A stretch of DNA of 64,000 nt. It comes from Aliivibrio sp. EL58 (GTDB taxonomy: Bacteria; Pseudomonadota; Gammaproteobacteria; Enterobacterales; Vibrionaceae). Under the pieces are notes generated by a model. It searched no databases. It saw nothing but the letters and a program-made list of their open reading frames with translations, and was not told where the DNA came from. The stretch spans positions 62,001 to 126,000 of the forward strand of contig NZ_OMPC01000007.1 of assembly GCF_900312675.1 (NCBI RefSeq), given 5' to 3'. This document shows, piece after piece, positions 36,135-45,219 of this stretch; the first letter of the stretch is position 1; every line of letters begins with the position of its first letter. The translations under genes were made by a program, and so were the position numbers.

Positions 36135-37889
36135 ATGCGTAATTACTCTTCATTATTGTTTAGTTTATTTATAGTGTTTTTCTCGTTGAGTTCTGCTGCG
36201 CAGGCTGCTGGTACAGATAAACCGATTAATATTTTGGTTTTACACTCATACAGTCCTTCTTATGAGTGGACCAAAAATATTGAAGACGGAATAAAAAACA
36301 CAATTAAAAATAGTGATAGACCAATTCGACTGTCCATTGAGTATATGGATTCAAAACGAATTAAAGGTAATGAGTATAGAGCGCAATATACTATTTATTT
36401 AGAAGCTAAGTACACAAGAGATTACTTTAATGCGATTGTTGTTTCTGATGATAATGGACTCAACTTTCTTATTCAAAATGGCGACCAGTTATTTCCTAGC
36501 ATTCCTATTGTTGCTGTTGGTATAAATAATCTTAATATTGAACTCGGTTCGTTAAAAGATCGAACCACGGTTTATTATGAAAGGGACCATATTTCTAAAA
36601 ATTTAGAATTGGTTCAATCTCTTTTTCCTCAAACAAAAAACGTTTATCTGCTTAGCGATGATAGTTTAACGTCTCAACTCATCCGCCGTCGATTTTTAAA
36701 TGAAGCAAAAAACTTTCCAAATTTAACCATCATTACCATTAGTGATAAACCTCTGGCAGAAGCCGCATTATTCTTATCGCAACTTCCTCCTAAATCGGTA
36801 GTTTTTTTAACGCACTATAATACTGAATTACAACAGGGGCGATATTATGATTATGCGTCGGTGGCTTCTATATTAGCAAAAAATAGTTCAGCGCCAATCT
36901 TTGTGTTTTGGGAACATTATATTGGCTATGGTGTGCTAGGTGGTTATGTTAACCGTTCATACTCACTAGGCGTTCAATCGATTTTATCACTAAGCCATAA
37001 ATTGAAATTTTCATTGATTGATAGTGTGATAGATTTTCCTACCGCATGGGAAGGATTTGTCTTTGAGCATGGGGTAGTTGAAAAGTTTAAGTTAGAAAAA
37101 GAAGATTTGCCATACGCATCAAGGATTGTAAATAAACCATCCTCATACCTTTATGAAAATAGAAATATAATCACGGTAACCGTTCTCTTAATCGCAATGA
37201 TGTTAGGGATAATTATTACTCAGTTCATCGCTATTCGTCGTAAAAAAGAATTGAACGAGAACAAGTCACATATTTTAGCTCTACAAAATAAAACGTTAAA
37301 CGTACAAAGGGAAATGATTGAAGTTCTCGGAGAGGCGATTGAAACACGCTCAGGAGAAACGGGAAATCATGTACGTCGTGTAGCTAAAATGTCACGATTG
37401 TTAGGTAAGATATATGGCTTGCCTAAAAGTGAATATAAACTTATTGAAGTGATAAGCCCAATGCATGATGTTGGTAAAATTGGGATCCCTGAAGCAATAT
37501 TGGATAAGCCTGGAAGATTAACCCAAGAAGAAAGAGTGATTATTGAAACTCATACTGAAATTGGCTATAAGTTGTTAAGCTCTGGTGATGGCGAACTAAT
37601 GCAATCGGCCGCTAGAATAGCATTGGAACATCATGAACGCTGGGATGGGAAAGGGTATCCAAATAAACTCGCCGAACATGAGATACATATTTTTGCTCGT
37701 ATTACTGCCATTACTGACGTGTTTGATGCATTAATGAGTAAACGTTGCTATAAAGAAGCATGGCCGCTAGAAAAGGTTGTTGAGCTGTTTACTCGAGAGT
37801 GTGGGAAGCAATTTGATCCAGAATTATGCGATTTGTTTCTTAGAAATATAGATGAATTTGTAGATATACGTCAACAATACCCAGATTGA
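36135..37889 (+). CDS. HD-GYP phosphodiesterase with periplasmic ABC-type ligand-binding sensor
   Basis: A 584-residue membrane signalling protein. Order: signal peptide (1-24), periplasmic domain of the ABC substrate-binding (PF04392-like) type (about 28-330, starting INILVLHSYSPSYEWTKN), one membrane helix (about 343-366), a short coiled coil, and a cytoplasmic HD-GYP domain. The catalytic HD is at MHDVGKIG (about residue 443) and the GYP motif at HHERWDGKGYP (about 505), both intact. HD-GYP enzymes hydrolyse cyclic di-GMP (some act on 3'3'-cGAMP), so it likely couples an extracellular small ligand to motility or biofilm control. I use the ATG at MRNYSS, five codons inside a frame opened by TTG. 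Confidence 0.92.
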   Translation: MRNYSSLLFSLFIVFFSLSSAAQAAGTDKPINILVLHSYSPSYEWTKNIEDGIKNTIKNSDRPIRLSIEYMDSKRIKGNEYRAQYTIYLEAKYTRDYFNAIVVSDDNGLNFLIQNGDQLFPSIPIVAVGINNLNIELGSLKDRTTVYYERDHISKNLELVQSLFPQTKNVYLLSDDSLTSQLIRRRFLNEAKNFPNLTIITISDKPLAEAALFLSQLPPKSVVFLTHYNTELQQGRYYDYASVASILAKNSSAPIFVFWEHYIGYGVLGGYVNRSYSLGVQSILSLSHKLKFSLIDSVIDFPTAWEGFVFEHGVVEKFKLEKEDLPYASRIVNKPSSYLYENRNIITVTVLLIAMMLGIIITQFIAIRRKKELNENKSHILALQNKTLNVQREMIEVLGEAIETRSGETGNHVRRVAKMSRLLGKIYGLPKSEYKLIEVISPMHDVGKIGIPEAILDKPGRLTQEERVIIETHTEIGYKLLSSGDGELMQSAARIALEHHERWDGKGYPNKLAEHEIHIFARITAITDVFDALMSKRCYKEAWPLEKVVELFTRECGKQFDPELCDLFLRNIDEFVDIRQQYPD

Positions 37890-37918
37890 ATTGTTAACTA
37901 TACGCTGTGAACTCATAC

Positions 37919-37958
37919 AAAAAAGCCGACGATTCAAAACTGAATGGTCGGCTTTTTG
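37919..37958. terminator. Bidirectional terminator between the HD-GYP gene and gltS copy 2
   Basis: AAAAGCCGAC and GTCGGCTTTT with inner pairing GATTCA/TGAAT, T runs on both strands. Confidence 0.92.
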
Positions 37959-37974
37959 TTATTTGAAATAAAGA

Positions 37975-39198
37975 TTATCCAATAAAGCTAATGTAGGTTT
38001 GTAAAATAATTAAATTTACAATATCGATAAAGAACGCACCTACAATAGGTACTACCATAAATGCTTGTGGAGAGGGACCAAAACGAGAAACTAATGATCC
38101 CATGTTCATTACCGCGGTAGGCGTTGCACCTAGGCCAAAGCCACAGTGTCCGCCTGCCATTACAGCCGCATCATAGTTTGAGCCCATAGCACGGAACGTA
38201 ATAAAGTATGAGAACAATGCTAATACAACAGTTTGAACTGACAGAATAACTAACAATGGAATGGCTAAATCAAAGATATTCCATAATTTTAGGCTCATTA
38301 ATGCCATAGCTAAAAATAGAGCCAGTGAGACAGTACCCAAAATATCCACGGTCTCAGTATCTATTTTATGAACTTTAGTCACTTCAGTAATGTTGGTAAT
38401 GAATACACCAATAAACAAGGCATAGACAAAATCAGGGATCTTTAGCCATGCAATATCAAAGGTAGCTACAAAATCACCAAGATAACCAGCACCCACAACA
38501 CATAGTAAAAGTACGAATAGAGTTTCAATTACTTTTTTAGCGGTGACTTTTTCTTCTTCGCGTTCATTATAGGTTACCACTTCAGGGAAGCGGGTATGCG
38601 TATCGATTCCTGTACCGTATTCAGATTCAAGCTTATGTTTATGAATTAGCTTTTGAGCAATAGGGCTACCGATTAATCCACCCATAATTAAACCAAACGT
38701 TGCTGATGCCATTGCAAGCTCAAGCGTATTTAGATGATACGTTTCAGCAAACGTCTGCGACCAAGCTGCACCAGTTCCGTGACCACCAGATAGTGTAATA
38801 GAACCTGCAATTAATCCCATTAACGGATCAAGTCCCATTAAGCTAGCAAGGCTGACACCAATACCGTTTTGGATAATGATGTAAACAGAAGCGACTGCAA
38901 GGAATAAGAAGACTTTAGTTCCTCCTTTTATCAATTGCTTATAATTTGCCGCTAGACCAACCGTACTAAAGAACATCAACATGAATGTACTTTGTAATGG
39001 TAAAGAGAACTGTAAGTTAATTCCCTGGAAGTGCAATAGCGTAATAGCGACAGCAACAATTAACCCACCAACAATCGGTTCTGGGATGTTGTATTTTTTA
39101 AATAGCACAACTTTTGAATTGATTAGGTGACCTAAAAATAGCACCGCAATGGCAATTAAAAATGATTCTAGTGCGCCAATAGATAGAGTGTTTGACAT
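37975..39198 (-). CDS. gltS: Sodium/glutamate symporter GltS (copy 2)
   Basis: A 407-residue glutamate:Na+ symporter, the same length as the copy at 1513-2736 and alignable without gaps by eye. Both glycine-rich re-entrant hairpins (SGGHGTGAAWSQ, GGHCGFGLGATPTA) are identical to copy 1. Differences cluster in residues 185-245 and at isolated membrane positions. AGGAG before the ATG is a stronger ribosome-binding site than copy 1 has. The promoter region does not carry the 62-bp element of copy 1, so the copies are probably regulated differently. The 215 bases upstream hold nothing else I can name. Confidence 0.95.
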   Translation of the reverse strand: MSNTLSIGALESFLIAIAVLFLGHLINSKVVLFKKYNIPEPIVGGLIVAVAITLLHFQGINLQFSLPLQSTFMLMFFSTVGLAANYKQLIKGGTKVFLFLAVASVYIIIQNGIGVSLASLMGLDPLMGLIAGSITLSGGHGTGAAWSQTFAETYHLNTLELAMASATFGLIMGGLIGSPIAQKLIHKHKLESEYGTGIDTHTRFPEVVTYNEREEEKVTAKKVIETLFVLLLCVVGAGYLGDFVATFDIAWLKIPDFVYALFIGVFITNITEVTKVHKIDTETVDILGTVSLALFLAMALMSLKLWNIFDLAIPLLVILSVQTVVLALFSYFITFRAMGSNYDAAVMAGGHCGFGLGATPTAVMNMGSLVSRFGPSPQAFMVVPIVGAFFIDIVNLIILQTYISFIG

Positions 39199-39413
39199 AG
39201 TACTCCTACGTTGAAATATCATTCCTTTTTTTCATTAAATAACACTAACGAAAATAAATGAAGAATAAATGTATTTTAATGCATTTACCTTGAAGGATAT
39301 TGTCTGATTTTAAGGGGCGATAGTACCATTTTTATCAATGCGATAGGGTTATCGTGAAGTAAAATATATAAACTCACTGTTATGGTTGCTATTTTTAATG
39401 ATGTTTTTGGTAG

Positions 39414-40397
39414 TTATTCATCGTAAAACAAGACAATACTTCCACCACGTAGAGCACTACCTACATTAAAAGTGAAACCAATGCCTACATTATCCACAAG
39501 GGAAATCCATTTTCTAGTATCGATTAACCATGCAATATTGAACTCATAATAGTAATCAGTACCTAGAGGTTCGTTCACATCACCACCAAGATCTACACGT
39601 TTTGCTTTTAAGTAAAGAACTTGAGCCAAGCGATTCCAATGCGCCATGTTGTATCTAAGTTGAACGCTATTTACAAAGCGCCACACCTCAGGATTAACAT
39701 CAGAACTAACATCTGATGACCCACCAAAACCTTGGCCAAATGCATAGTGATAACTATTATTGAATCGCCACTCTCCCCAGTCTGTTTCTTTTTTGTACTC
39801 AAATGTGATTTTAGGTTCAATCACAAATGTATTCGTCGTTACGTTATAGTAATTACCATCGAGGTAAGGGGATAGAGTTTGGCTAAAATGTGAATTATAT
39901 TTATGTGTATTTTTGTAATGCATTAAGTGGAAAGCATTACCAAAGGATATGGTCCAGTTCTCACGGAAAACATAATTTTGTGCGTATTCAGCATAAAGAC
40001 CAAAGACTTCATCTAAATCAGAATCTGGAGAGGATTTATCATCAAATTTAACATCAATATCAGTATTTACATAAGAAGCTCGTAAGGTAACTTCATGACT
40101 CCAGAGAGAATCGGGATCATCAGTTAACTCAAAGGTATAAGGGAGGGAGTAAACCGTCATTTTACTGCGTAAATCAATAGAATCGGAGCTACCAATATTT
40201 TCGTTATCGGTTTCTAAATAGTTATTAGGATTAAAATCAGCGATACCAAAGGTGATCATATTACTATCAGATAGAACTAACGAGGTCGCGAATGCAGCTT
40301 CAAATCTATCGGCAGGGGTAATATCCCGGGCAATAGCCTTGTCCATTACCACATTAAGTAATAAAACAATAAGAAGGGAGATTGGTCCGCGTAGCAT
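39414..40397 (-). CDS. Solitary outer-membrane autotransporter-like beta-barrel protein
   Basis: A 327-residue precursor with a signal peptide (about 23 residues, ending KAIA) followed directly by a beta-barrel of amphipathic strands. I match it to the family called solitary outer-membrane autotransporter-like beta-barrel (PF11557), known from vibrios. These have the translocator-like barrel but no passenger domain, and this one has none. The last strand ends SIVLFYDE, slightly past the usual terminal Phe. Function unknown. AAGGAC precedes the ATG. Monocistronic. Confidence 0.8.
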   Translation of the reverse strand: MLRGPISLLIVLLLNVVMDKAIARDITPADRFEAAFATSLVLSDSNMITFGIADFNPNNYLETDNENIGSSDSIDLRSKMTVYSLPYTFELTDDPDSLWSHEVTLRASYVNTDIDVKFDDKSSPDSDLDEVFGLYAEYAQNYVFRENWTISFGNAFHLMHYKNTHKYNSHFSQTLSPYLDGNYYNVTTNTFVIEPKITFEYKKETDWGEWRFNNSYHYAFGQGFGGSSDVSSDVNPEVWRFVNSVQLRYNMAHWNRLAQVLYLKAKRVDLGGDVNEPLGTDYYYEFNIAWLIDTRKWISLVDNVGIGFTFNVGSALRGGSIVLFYDE

Positions 40398-40519
40398 GGT
40401 CAGTCCTTTGAAAAGAGTTACTCATAATGTAGTAGAAATTATCCTTAAAATCTACACTAAATCAGCCTGTTATAATAAAGTGTCCTAAAATTAATACTCT
40501 TAGCTACTATATGAATATA

Positions 40520-40563
40520 AAGTGAAAACACAATAAGAAAAATATCAAATTATGTTTTCACTT
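40520..40563. repeat. 11-bp inverted repeat downstream of the ABC exporter gene
   Basis: AAGTGAAAACA and TGTTTTCACTT flank a 22-base AT-rich loop, between the ABC gene's stop and the barrel gene's promoter region. It may be a weak terminator on the - strand or a regulator site for the barrel gene. Confidence 0.6.
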
Positions 40564-40578
40564 ATAAATTATCTTTTC

Positions 40579-42405
40579 TTAATCGCTGATAAATCCGCCA
40601 GTTTGGTGGGCCCAAAGTTGAGCGTAAATCCCTCCTAATTGAACAAGCTCTTGGTGTGTACCTTGTTCAACCACTTTGCCTTGATCCATCACTAATAATC
40701 TATCCATTGCGGCAATGGTTGATAAACGGTGTGCAATAGCTATTACTGTTTTACCTTCCATTAACTCATCTAAGCTGTCTTGTATTGCGGCTTCTACTTC
40801 AGAATCAAGTGCTGAGGTTGCCTCATCTAAGATCAATAGCGGTGCATCTTTGAGGAGTACTCGTGATATAGCAATACGTTGACGCTGGCCACCAGAAAGT
40901 TTAACCCCTCGCTCACCAACTTGTGCATCGTAGCCTTTACTGCCATATGAGTCTGTTAAGGTTTCAATAAACTCATGAGCTTGGGCTTGCTTGGTTGCTG
41001 CAAACAGTTCGTCATCACTTGCATCAGGTCTACCATATTTGATGTTATCTCTGATAGAGCGATGAAGTAGGGAAGTATCCTGACTAACCATACCTATTTG
41101 ACTACGTAATGAATCTTGAGTTACATCCCGTAGATCGTGACCATCAATAGAAATAGAACCTGATTCAATGTCATGAAAACGGAGTAACAGATTAACTAAT
41201 GTGGATTTACCCGCACCAGAGCGACCAACTAAGCCAATTTTTTCGCCTGGTTTGATCTCGAGGGTTAAATCGTTAATGACGCCTTTATTTTCGCCATAAT
41301 GAAAATTAACGTTATCAAATTTAATACTGCCCTGAGTAACCTTTAGTTCTGTCGCATTCGGTTTATCGTTAATGGTGATAGGTTTTGCGAGGGTATTCAT
41401 CCCATCAGTTACAGTACCTAGATTTTCAAACAACGAACTGATTTCCCACATGATCCAGTGAGACATACCATTAACACGTAAAGCTAGACTAATCGCGATA
41501 GCAATGGCACCTACAGAAAGAACATTATCAATCCACAGCATGATAGATACCGCAGCGATAGAAAAAACAAGAAGATAGTTGATAATTTCAACAGAGATAT
41601 TAATCCCAGTAGCTAAACGCATCTGTTTATGTACAGTACCAAGAAACTCTTTCATACCCTCTTCGGCGTACTCTGTTTCACGTTTACTGTGACTAAATAG
41701 TTTCACTGTATTAATGTTTGTATAGCTATCAACAATACGGCCTGTCATGGTCGAACGAGCATCGGCTTGTTTTTCAGAAATCGCTTTTAATTTTGGAACA
41801 AAGTAGAACTGGATAGCAATATAGGCCGCTAGCCAGATCAGCATTGGTGCCATTAAACGCCAGTCTGCTTGACCAACCATAACGATCATTGAGGTGAAAT
41901 AAACGGAGATATACACCAATACATCAAGTAATTTCATTACCGTTTCACGAACAGACAGAGAGGTTTGCATTACCTTTGTCGCAATACGTCCGGCGAAATC
42001 ATCGGAATAAAATGACACACTCTGTTTTAAAAGGTATCGATGGGCCTGCCAGCGAATAGCCATTGGGTAATTTCCCAATAACGTTTGGTGGGTAATAAGA
42101 GAGTGTATAAGGATTAAAATAGGAACCCCAACCACCACAAGTAGACCTAGCCACATTAAAGTGTGCCCTTCTTGAGCTAGAAATGTCTCTCTATCATGTG
42201 TTGATAACCAATCAACCAATTGCCCCATAAAACCAAATAAAGAGACTTCAATTACCGCAATAATGGCACTTAGAGAAGACATAGCAATAAGAGGGATCTC
42301 ATAACCTCTTGTATAATGACGACAAAATGCATACAAGCCTTTAGGCGGCTGTTTTGGTTCTTGCTTTGGAAAAGCGGTAGTAAGCCGTTCAAAGAAGTTA
42401 AACAT
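40579..42405 (-). CDS. ABC exporter, fused permease and ATPase
   Basis: A 608-residue half-transporter working as a dimer: six membrane helices (about 40-340), then an ATPase with Walker A GLVGRSGAGKSTL, Q-loop MVSQDTSLL, signature KLSGGQRQRIAI, Walker B LLILDEATSALD and switch His IAHRLST. It belongs to the MsbA/BmrA-like type I exporters of lipids or drugs. It recalls the vibrio multidrug exporter VcaM, but I cannot separate that from other paralogues by eye, so no symbol is given. A single complete gene implies a homodimer. Divergent from the COG0523 GTPase gene. Confidence 0.92.
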   Translation of the reverse strand: MFNFFERLTTAFPKQEPKQPPKGLYAFCRHYTRGYEIPLIAMSSLSAIIAVIEVSLFGFMGQLVDWLSTHDRETFLAQEGHTLMWLGLLVVVGVPILILIHSLITHQTLLGNYPMAIRWQAHRYLLKQSVSFYSDDFAGRIATKVMQTSLSVRETVMKLLDVLVYISVYFTSMIVMVGQADWRLMAPMLIWLAAYIAIQFYFVPKLKAISEKQADARSTMTGRIVDSYTNINTVKLFSHSKRETEYAEEGMKEFLGTVHKQMRLATGINISVEIINYLLVFSIAAVSIMLWIDNVLSVGAIAIAISLALRVNGMSHWIMWEISSLFENLGTVTDGMNTLAKPITINDKPNATELKVTQGSIKFDNVNFHYGENKGVINDLTLEIKPGEKIGLVGRSGAGKSTLVNLLLRFHDIESGSISIDGHDLRDVTQDSLRSQIGMVSQDTSLLHRSIRDNIKYGRPDASDDELFAATKQAQAHEFIETLTDSYGSKGYDAQVGERGVKLSGGQRQRIAISRVLLKDAPLLILDEATSALDSEVEAAIQDSLDELMEGKTVIAIAHRLSTIAAMDRLLVMDQGKVVEQGTHQELVQLGGIYAQLWAHQTGGFISD

Positions 42406-42580
42406 ACATAAAACCTTTAAATTAGAAAATAGACGATATGTCTACATATGATTAACATAACTCAAAATAGAACTTTATGTAATTGATTTTATAAGTTAAT
42501 AGATAAGTTTTCTAAAATAATTAGTATCATGAGACACACTAGAGGTATCATAAAAAAAGATTGTACTAATAAAGAGTAAT

Positions 42581-43555
42581 ATGATGAAAAAAATACCAAC
42601 TAATATTATTACCGGCTTCCTTGGTGTCGGTAAAACCACCACAATATTACAGCTGTTAAAAAACAAACCAGAAGAAGAGTCTTGGGCTGTTTTAGTCAAT
42701 GAATTTGGTGAAGTTGGTATTGATGGTGCTTTCTTAACGGAAAGTGGTGCAATGGTGAAAGAGGTGCCTGGCGGTTGTATGTGTTGTACTGCAGGTTTAC
42801 CAATGTCGGTTGGAATTAATGCACTCTTAAGACAAAAACCAGACCGCTTGATTATTGAACCAACGGGCTTAGGTCATCCTAAAAAAATATTGGCAATTTT
42901 ACAGTCAGAAAACTATAAGAATTACATTGATTTAAAAGCAACACTTGGCCTTGTTGATCCTCGAAATCTCTCTGATGAGAAGTATACGAGTAATCAAAAC
43001 TTTAATGACCAACTGAATATTTCTGATGTCGTTGTCGGGACTAAAATGGACATGACGACAGATGATGATGAATGTTTATTTCATTCTTGGGCTAAATCGT
43101 TACCACATCAACCAAAATCAACCACCATTAACCATGGTGAATTGCCTTTACAGTGGTTAGATGAAGAGCGAACGACTGAGTTAGTTATTGAAGAGCACCA
43201 TCACCATCATGCTGAACAAGATATTGTGGAAATGGTATTAGAACCGGGCCAAAAATTCTGCCGTAAAGAAAATAAAGGACAGGGTTATGTCAGCTGTGGC
43301 TGGTTCTTTGGAGCCGAGTCGGTATTTGATTTTGATGAACTATTTTCAATGCTTTCAGCACTGACTGCTGAGCGTGTTAAAGCGGTGATGAACACGAACA
43401 AAGGTTTTTATGCATTCAATGTTGCTAATGGTGTTGTTTCTGTCAATTTACTTAGTATCGATGGCATGGAATCAAAATTAGAAGTGATTGATACTCAGCT
43501 GTTACCTTGGGATCAGTTGGAAGGTGTGTTATTAAGTTTACTTATTGAAGAGTAA
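42581..43555 (+). CDS. COG0523 (CobW/YjiA-type) metallochaperone GTPase
   Basis: A 324-residue G3E-family GTPase. Walker A is GFLGVGKTT (about residues 12-20), the metal-binding signature is GGCMCC (about 65-70), followed by EPTGLGHP and the VGTKMD base-specificity motif. A run of five His at about residues 206-210 lies before the CobW C-terminal domain. Such proteins deliver zinc or another divalent metal to client enzymes. The client is not indicated by neighbours. Two ATGs are adjacent; AAAGAG is better placed for the second, so the true protein may lack the first Met. Followed by a strong bidirectional terminator. Confidence 0.92.
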   Translation: MMKKIPTNIITGFLGVGKTTTILQLLKNKPEEESWAVLVNEFGEVGIDGAFLTESGAMVKEVPGGCMCCTAGLPMSVGINALLRQKPDRLIIEPTGLGHPKKILAILQSENYKNYIDLKATLGLVDPRNLSDEKYTSNQNFNDQLNISDVVVGTKMDMTTDDDECLFHSWAKSLPHQPKSTTINHGELPLQWLDEERTTELVIEEHHHHHAEQDIVEMVLEPGQKFCRKENKGQGYVSCGWFFGAESVFDFDELFSMLSALTAERVKAVMNTNKGFYAFNVANGVVSVNLLSIDGMESKLEVIDTQLLPWDQLEGVLLSLLIEE

Positions 43556-43576
43556 TAGGTTCAGTAATAAGAATAA

Positions 43577-43614
43577 AAAAAGAGAGGTTAACTTATTGGT
43601 TAACCTCTCTTTTT
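43577..43614. terminator. Bidirectional terminator between the COG0523 gene and ylqF
   Basis: AAAAAGAGAGGTTAA and TTAACCTCTCTTTTT form a 15-bp perfect stem with an eight-base loop. Confidence 0.92.
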
Positions 43615-43634
43615 ATATATATGTTTAAAAAGAA

Positions 43635-44570
43635 TTAACGTTTGTTTTTCAAGTAACGCTTACGACGTTCTTCTTTTTTCTTAATTTGTTGTTCAACTTT
43701 AAGCGCTGCTGCAATTTCAACGGCTTCAAGTTCAGCAGGGATCATGTCTGGAAGCTCTAGAGTCAATTGACCTAATGTGCCAGAACGAAGTTCATGAAGC
43801 AGAATTTCAGACGCTTTATAGATATTAATTCGTCCGCCAGCTTGCAAGCAACCACGACTACGACCAATCGCTTCCATTAACTCTAAATCGTTATCCGGTA
43901 AGTCATCTAAGTTGTAACGCTCTTTTAAACGCTCTGGGTACTGTTTTGCTAAATACTCAACAGTATAGAAAGCCACTTCATCGTAATCCATTGCTGTATC
44001 TTTAACTGCACCAGTGGCAGCAAGACGGAAGCCACTGTGTGGATTTTCAACTTTAGGCCATAAAATACCAGGAGTATCAGAAAGAACGACCCCGTTTTGT
44101 AAGTTGATGCGCTGTTGACGACGAGTTACGGCAGGTTGGTTACCGGTTACTGCAATCATACGTCCGGCTAAGGTATTAATGATGGTTGATTTACCTACGT
44201 TCGGAATACCCATAATCATGGTGCGAACGTTTTTTCCCATCGCTTCACGGTGAGGAACCAGCTTACGACATCTTTCCATGATTTTATGGATTTCATCAGG
44301 GTTACTGGTTGTCACTGCCATTGCTGTAACGCCTTGCTCTTTCTCAAGGTGTTCAATCCAAAGTTGAGTCACTTCAGGATCTGCTAAATCACGCTTGTTC
44401 AAAACTTTAATACAAGGCTTATCTTGGCGTAGAGAGGCGATCATCGGATTCTCACTACTGAAAGGGATACGAGCATCAAGTACTTCGATGATCACATCCA
44501 TTTTAGGGATCACTTCTGCGATCTCTTTTTGTGCTTTATGCATGTGACCAGGGAACCATTGGATGGACAT
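43635..44570 (-). CDS. ylqF: Ribosome biogenesis GTPase YlqF/RbgA
   Basis: A 311-residue circularly permuted GTPase that assists late assembly of the 50S ribosomal subunit. The motif order is G4 (NKRD, 58-61), G1 (GIPNVGKST, 121-129), G3 (DTPG, 165-168), as expected for permutation. The N-terminal WFPGHMHKAQKEI is the YlqF signature. The C-terminal region carries the ANTAR-like RNA-binding helices and a very basic tail (KKKEERRKRYLKNKR). AAAGGA precedes the ATG. Confidence 0.95.
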   Translation of the reverse strand: MSIQWFPGHMHKAQKEIAEVIPKMDVIIEVLDARIPFSSENPMIASLRQDKPCIKVLNKRDLADPEVTQLWIEHLEKEQGVTAMAVTTSNPDEIHKIMERCRKLVPHREAMGKNVRTMIMGIPNVGKSTIINTLAGRMIAVTGNQPAVTRRQQRINLQNGVVLSDTPGILWPKVENPHSGFRLAATGAVKDTAMDYDEVAFYTVEYLAKQYPERLKERYNLDDLPDNDLELMEAIGRSRGCLQAGGRINIYKASEILLHELRSGTLGQLTLELPDMIPAELEAVEIAAALKVEQQIKKKEERRKRYLKNKR

Positions 44571-44733
44571 AGCGTGAATCCTTTAAAAAATCAAAAACGC
44601 TATTTTAGCGGCAAAGTCACAAGAGTAAAGGGAAGTTATAGAGCTCTATGACTTTGTTAGGGTATCGCTATGGTGATTTCTTATAAACCGCCGTGAAAGT
44701 AACCAATATTATTTAATCCATATGTAACTACTG

Positions 44734-44953
44734 ATGATGACAGTTCACACCGTTAAACAAGCTGAAATCGCTTCTACATCGGAAGAGCAGCATATAGTAA
44801 GTGCGGATATAGGAAAAATATTGAAGCAATTCATGAGTATCTCGTGAAGGAACAACTCAAGCTCGCGATACTGATTTAGCCAGTAACAAACTTGAATAGG
44901 TTGTTTCGAAGCTGGATCAAACCCAGCTAAATTCAAAACTTGGTAATTGGTAA
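44734..44953 (+). pseudogene. Decayed 3' end of a methyl-accepting chemotaxis protein gene
   Basis: Read across three frames, this stretch gives VKQAEIASTSEEQHIVSADI, then NIEAIHE, then SREGTTQARDTDLASNKLE, a stop and VVSKLDQT. This is the closing part of a chemotaxis-receptor signalling domain (IASxSEEQxxV...I). The first shift is explained by loss of one A in an A run near 44818, and the second by loss of one A near 44837 (GAGATATC to GAGTATC). The TAG is one change from CAG. Only the last ~70 codons remain; the sensor, HAMP and methylation regions are gone. A relic hairpin follows. The - strand frame over it is not a gene. Confidence 0.8.
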
Positions 44954-44960
44954 CACGAAT

Positions 44961-44987
44961 AAAAAGGAGGCTTTAAGTCACCTTTTT
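44961..44987 (+). terminator. Relic terminator of the chemotaxis-receptor pseudogene
   Basis: AAAAAGG and CCTTTTT arms close eight bases after the old stop codon. The inner pairing is imperfect. Between here and the giant gene (about 230 bases) the DNA is AT-rich; TTGACT at 45161 lacks a clear -10 partner. Confidence 0.45.
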
Positions 44988-45219
44988 ATTAACTGAATTA
45001 ATGAATTTCTGATACTTATTTACTTTGTAAATGATAATTTAAGAAAAATAAAAAAACATGGGGAATAGATCTCACGAATAAACTTTTGTTAACTCATTCT
45101 CACAAATGTTACATGTATTAATTTAATATGAACAGAACTTAACGTTACCATGTCATTAAATTGACTATTTACTCTATAGTGAGTTTGTTCTGGTATTAAC
45201 ATTTTGACAGTTTGATTTG

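Noticed and set aside
44745-44936. 63-codon open frame on the - strand before the giant gene
   Set aside because: It is antisense to the decayed chemotaxis-receptor end, whose + strand reading explains the sequence. It has no ribosome-binding site or family match.
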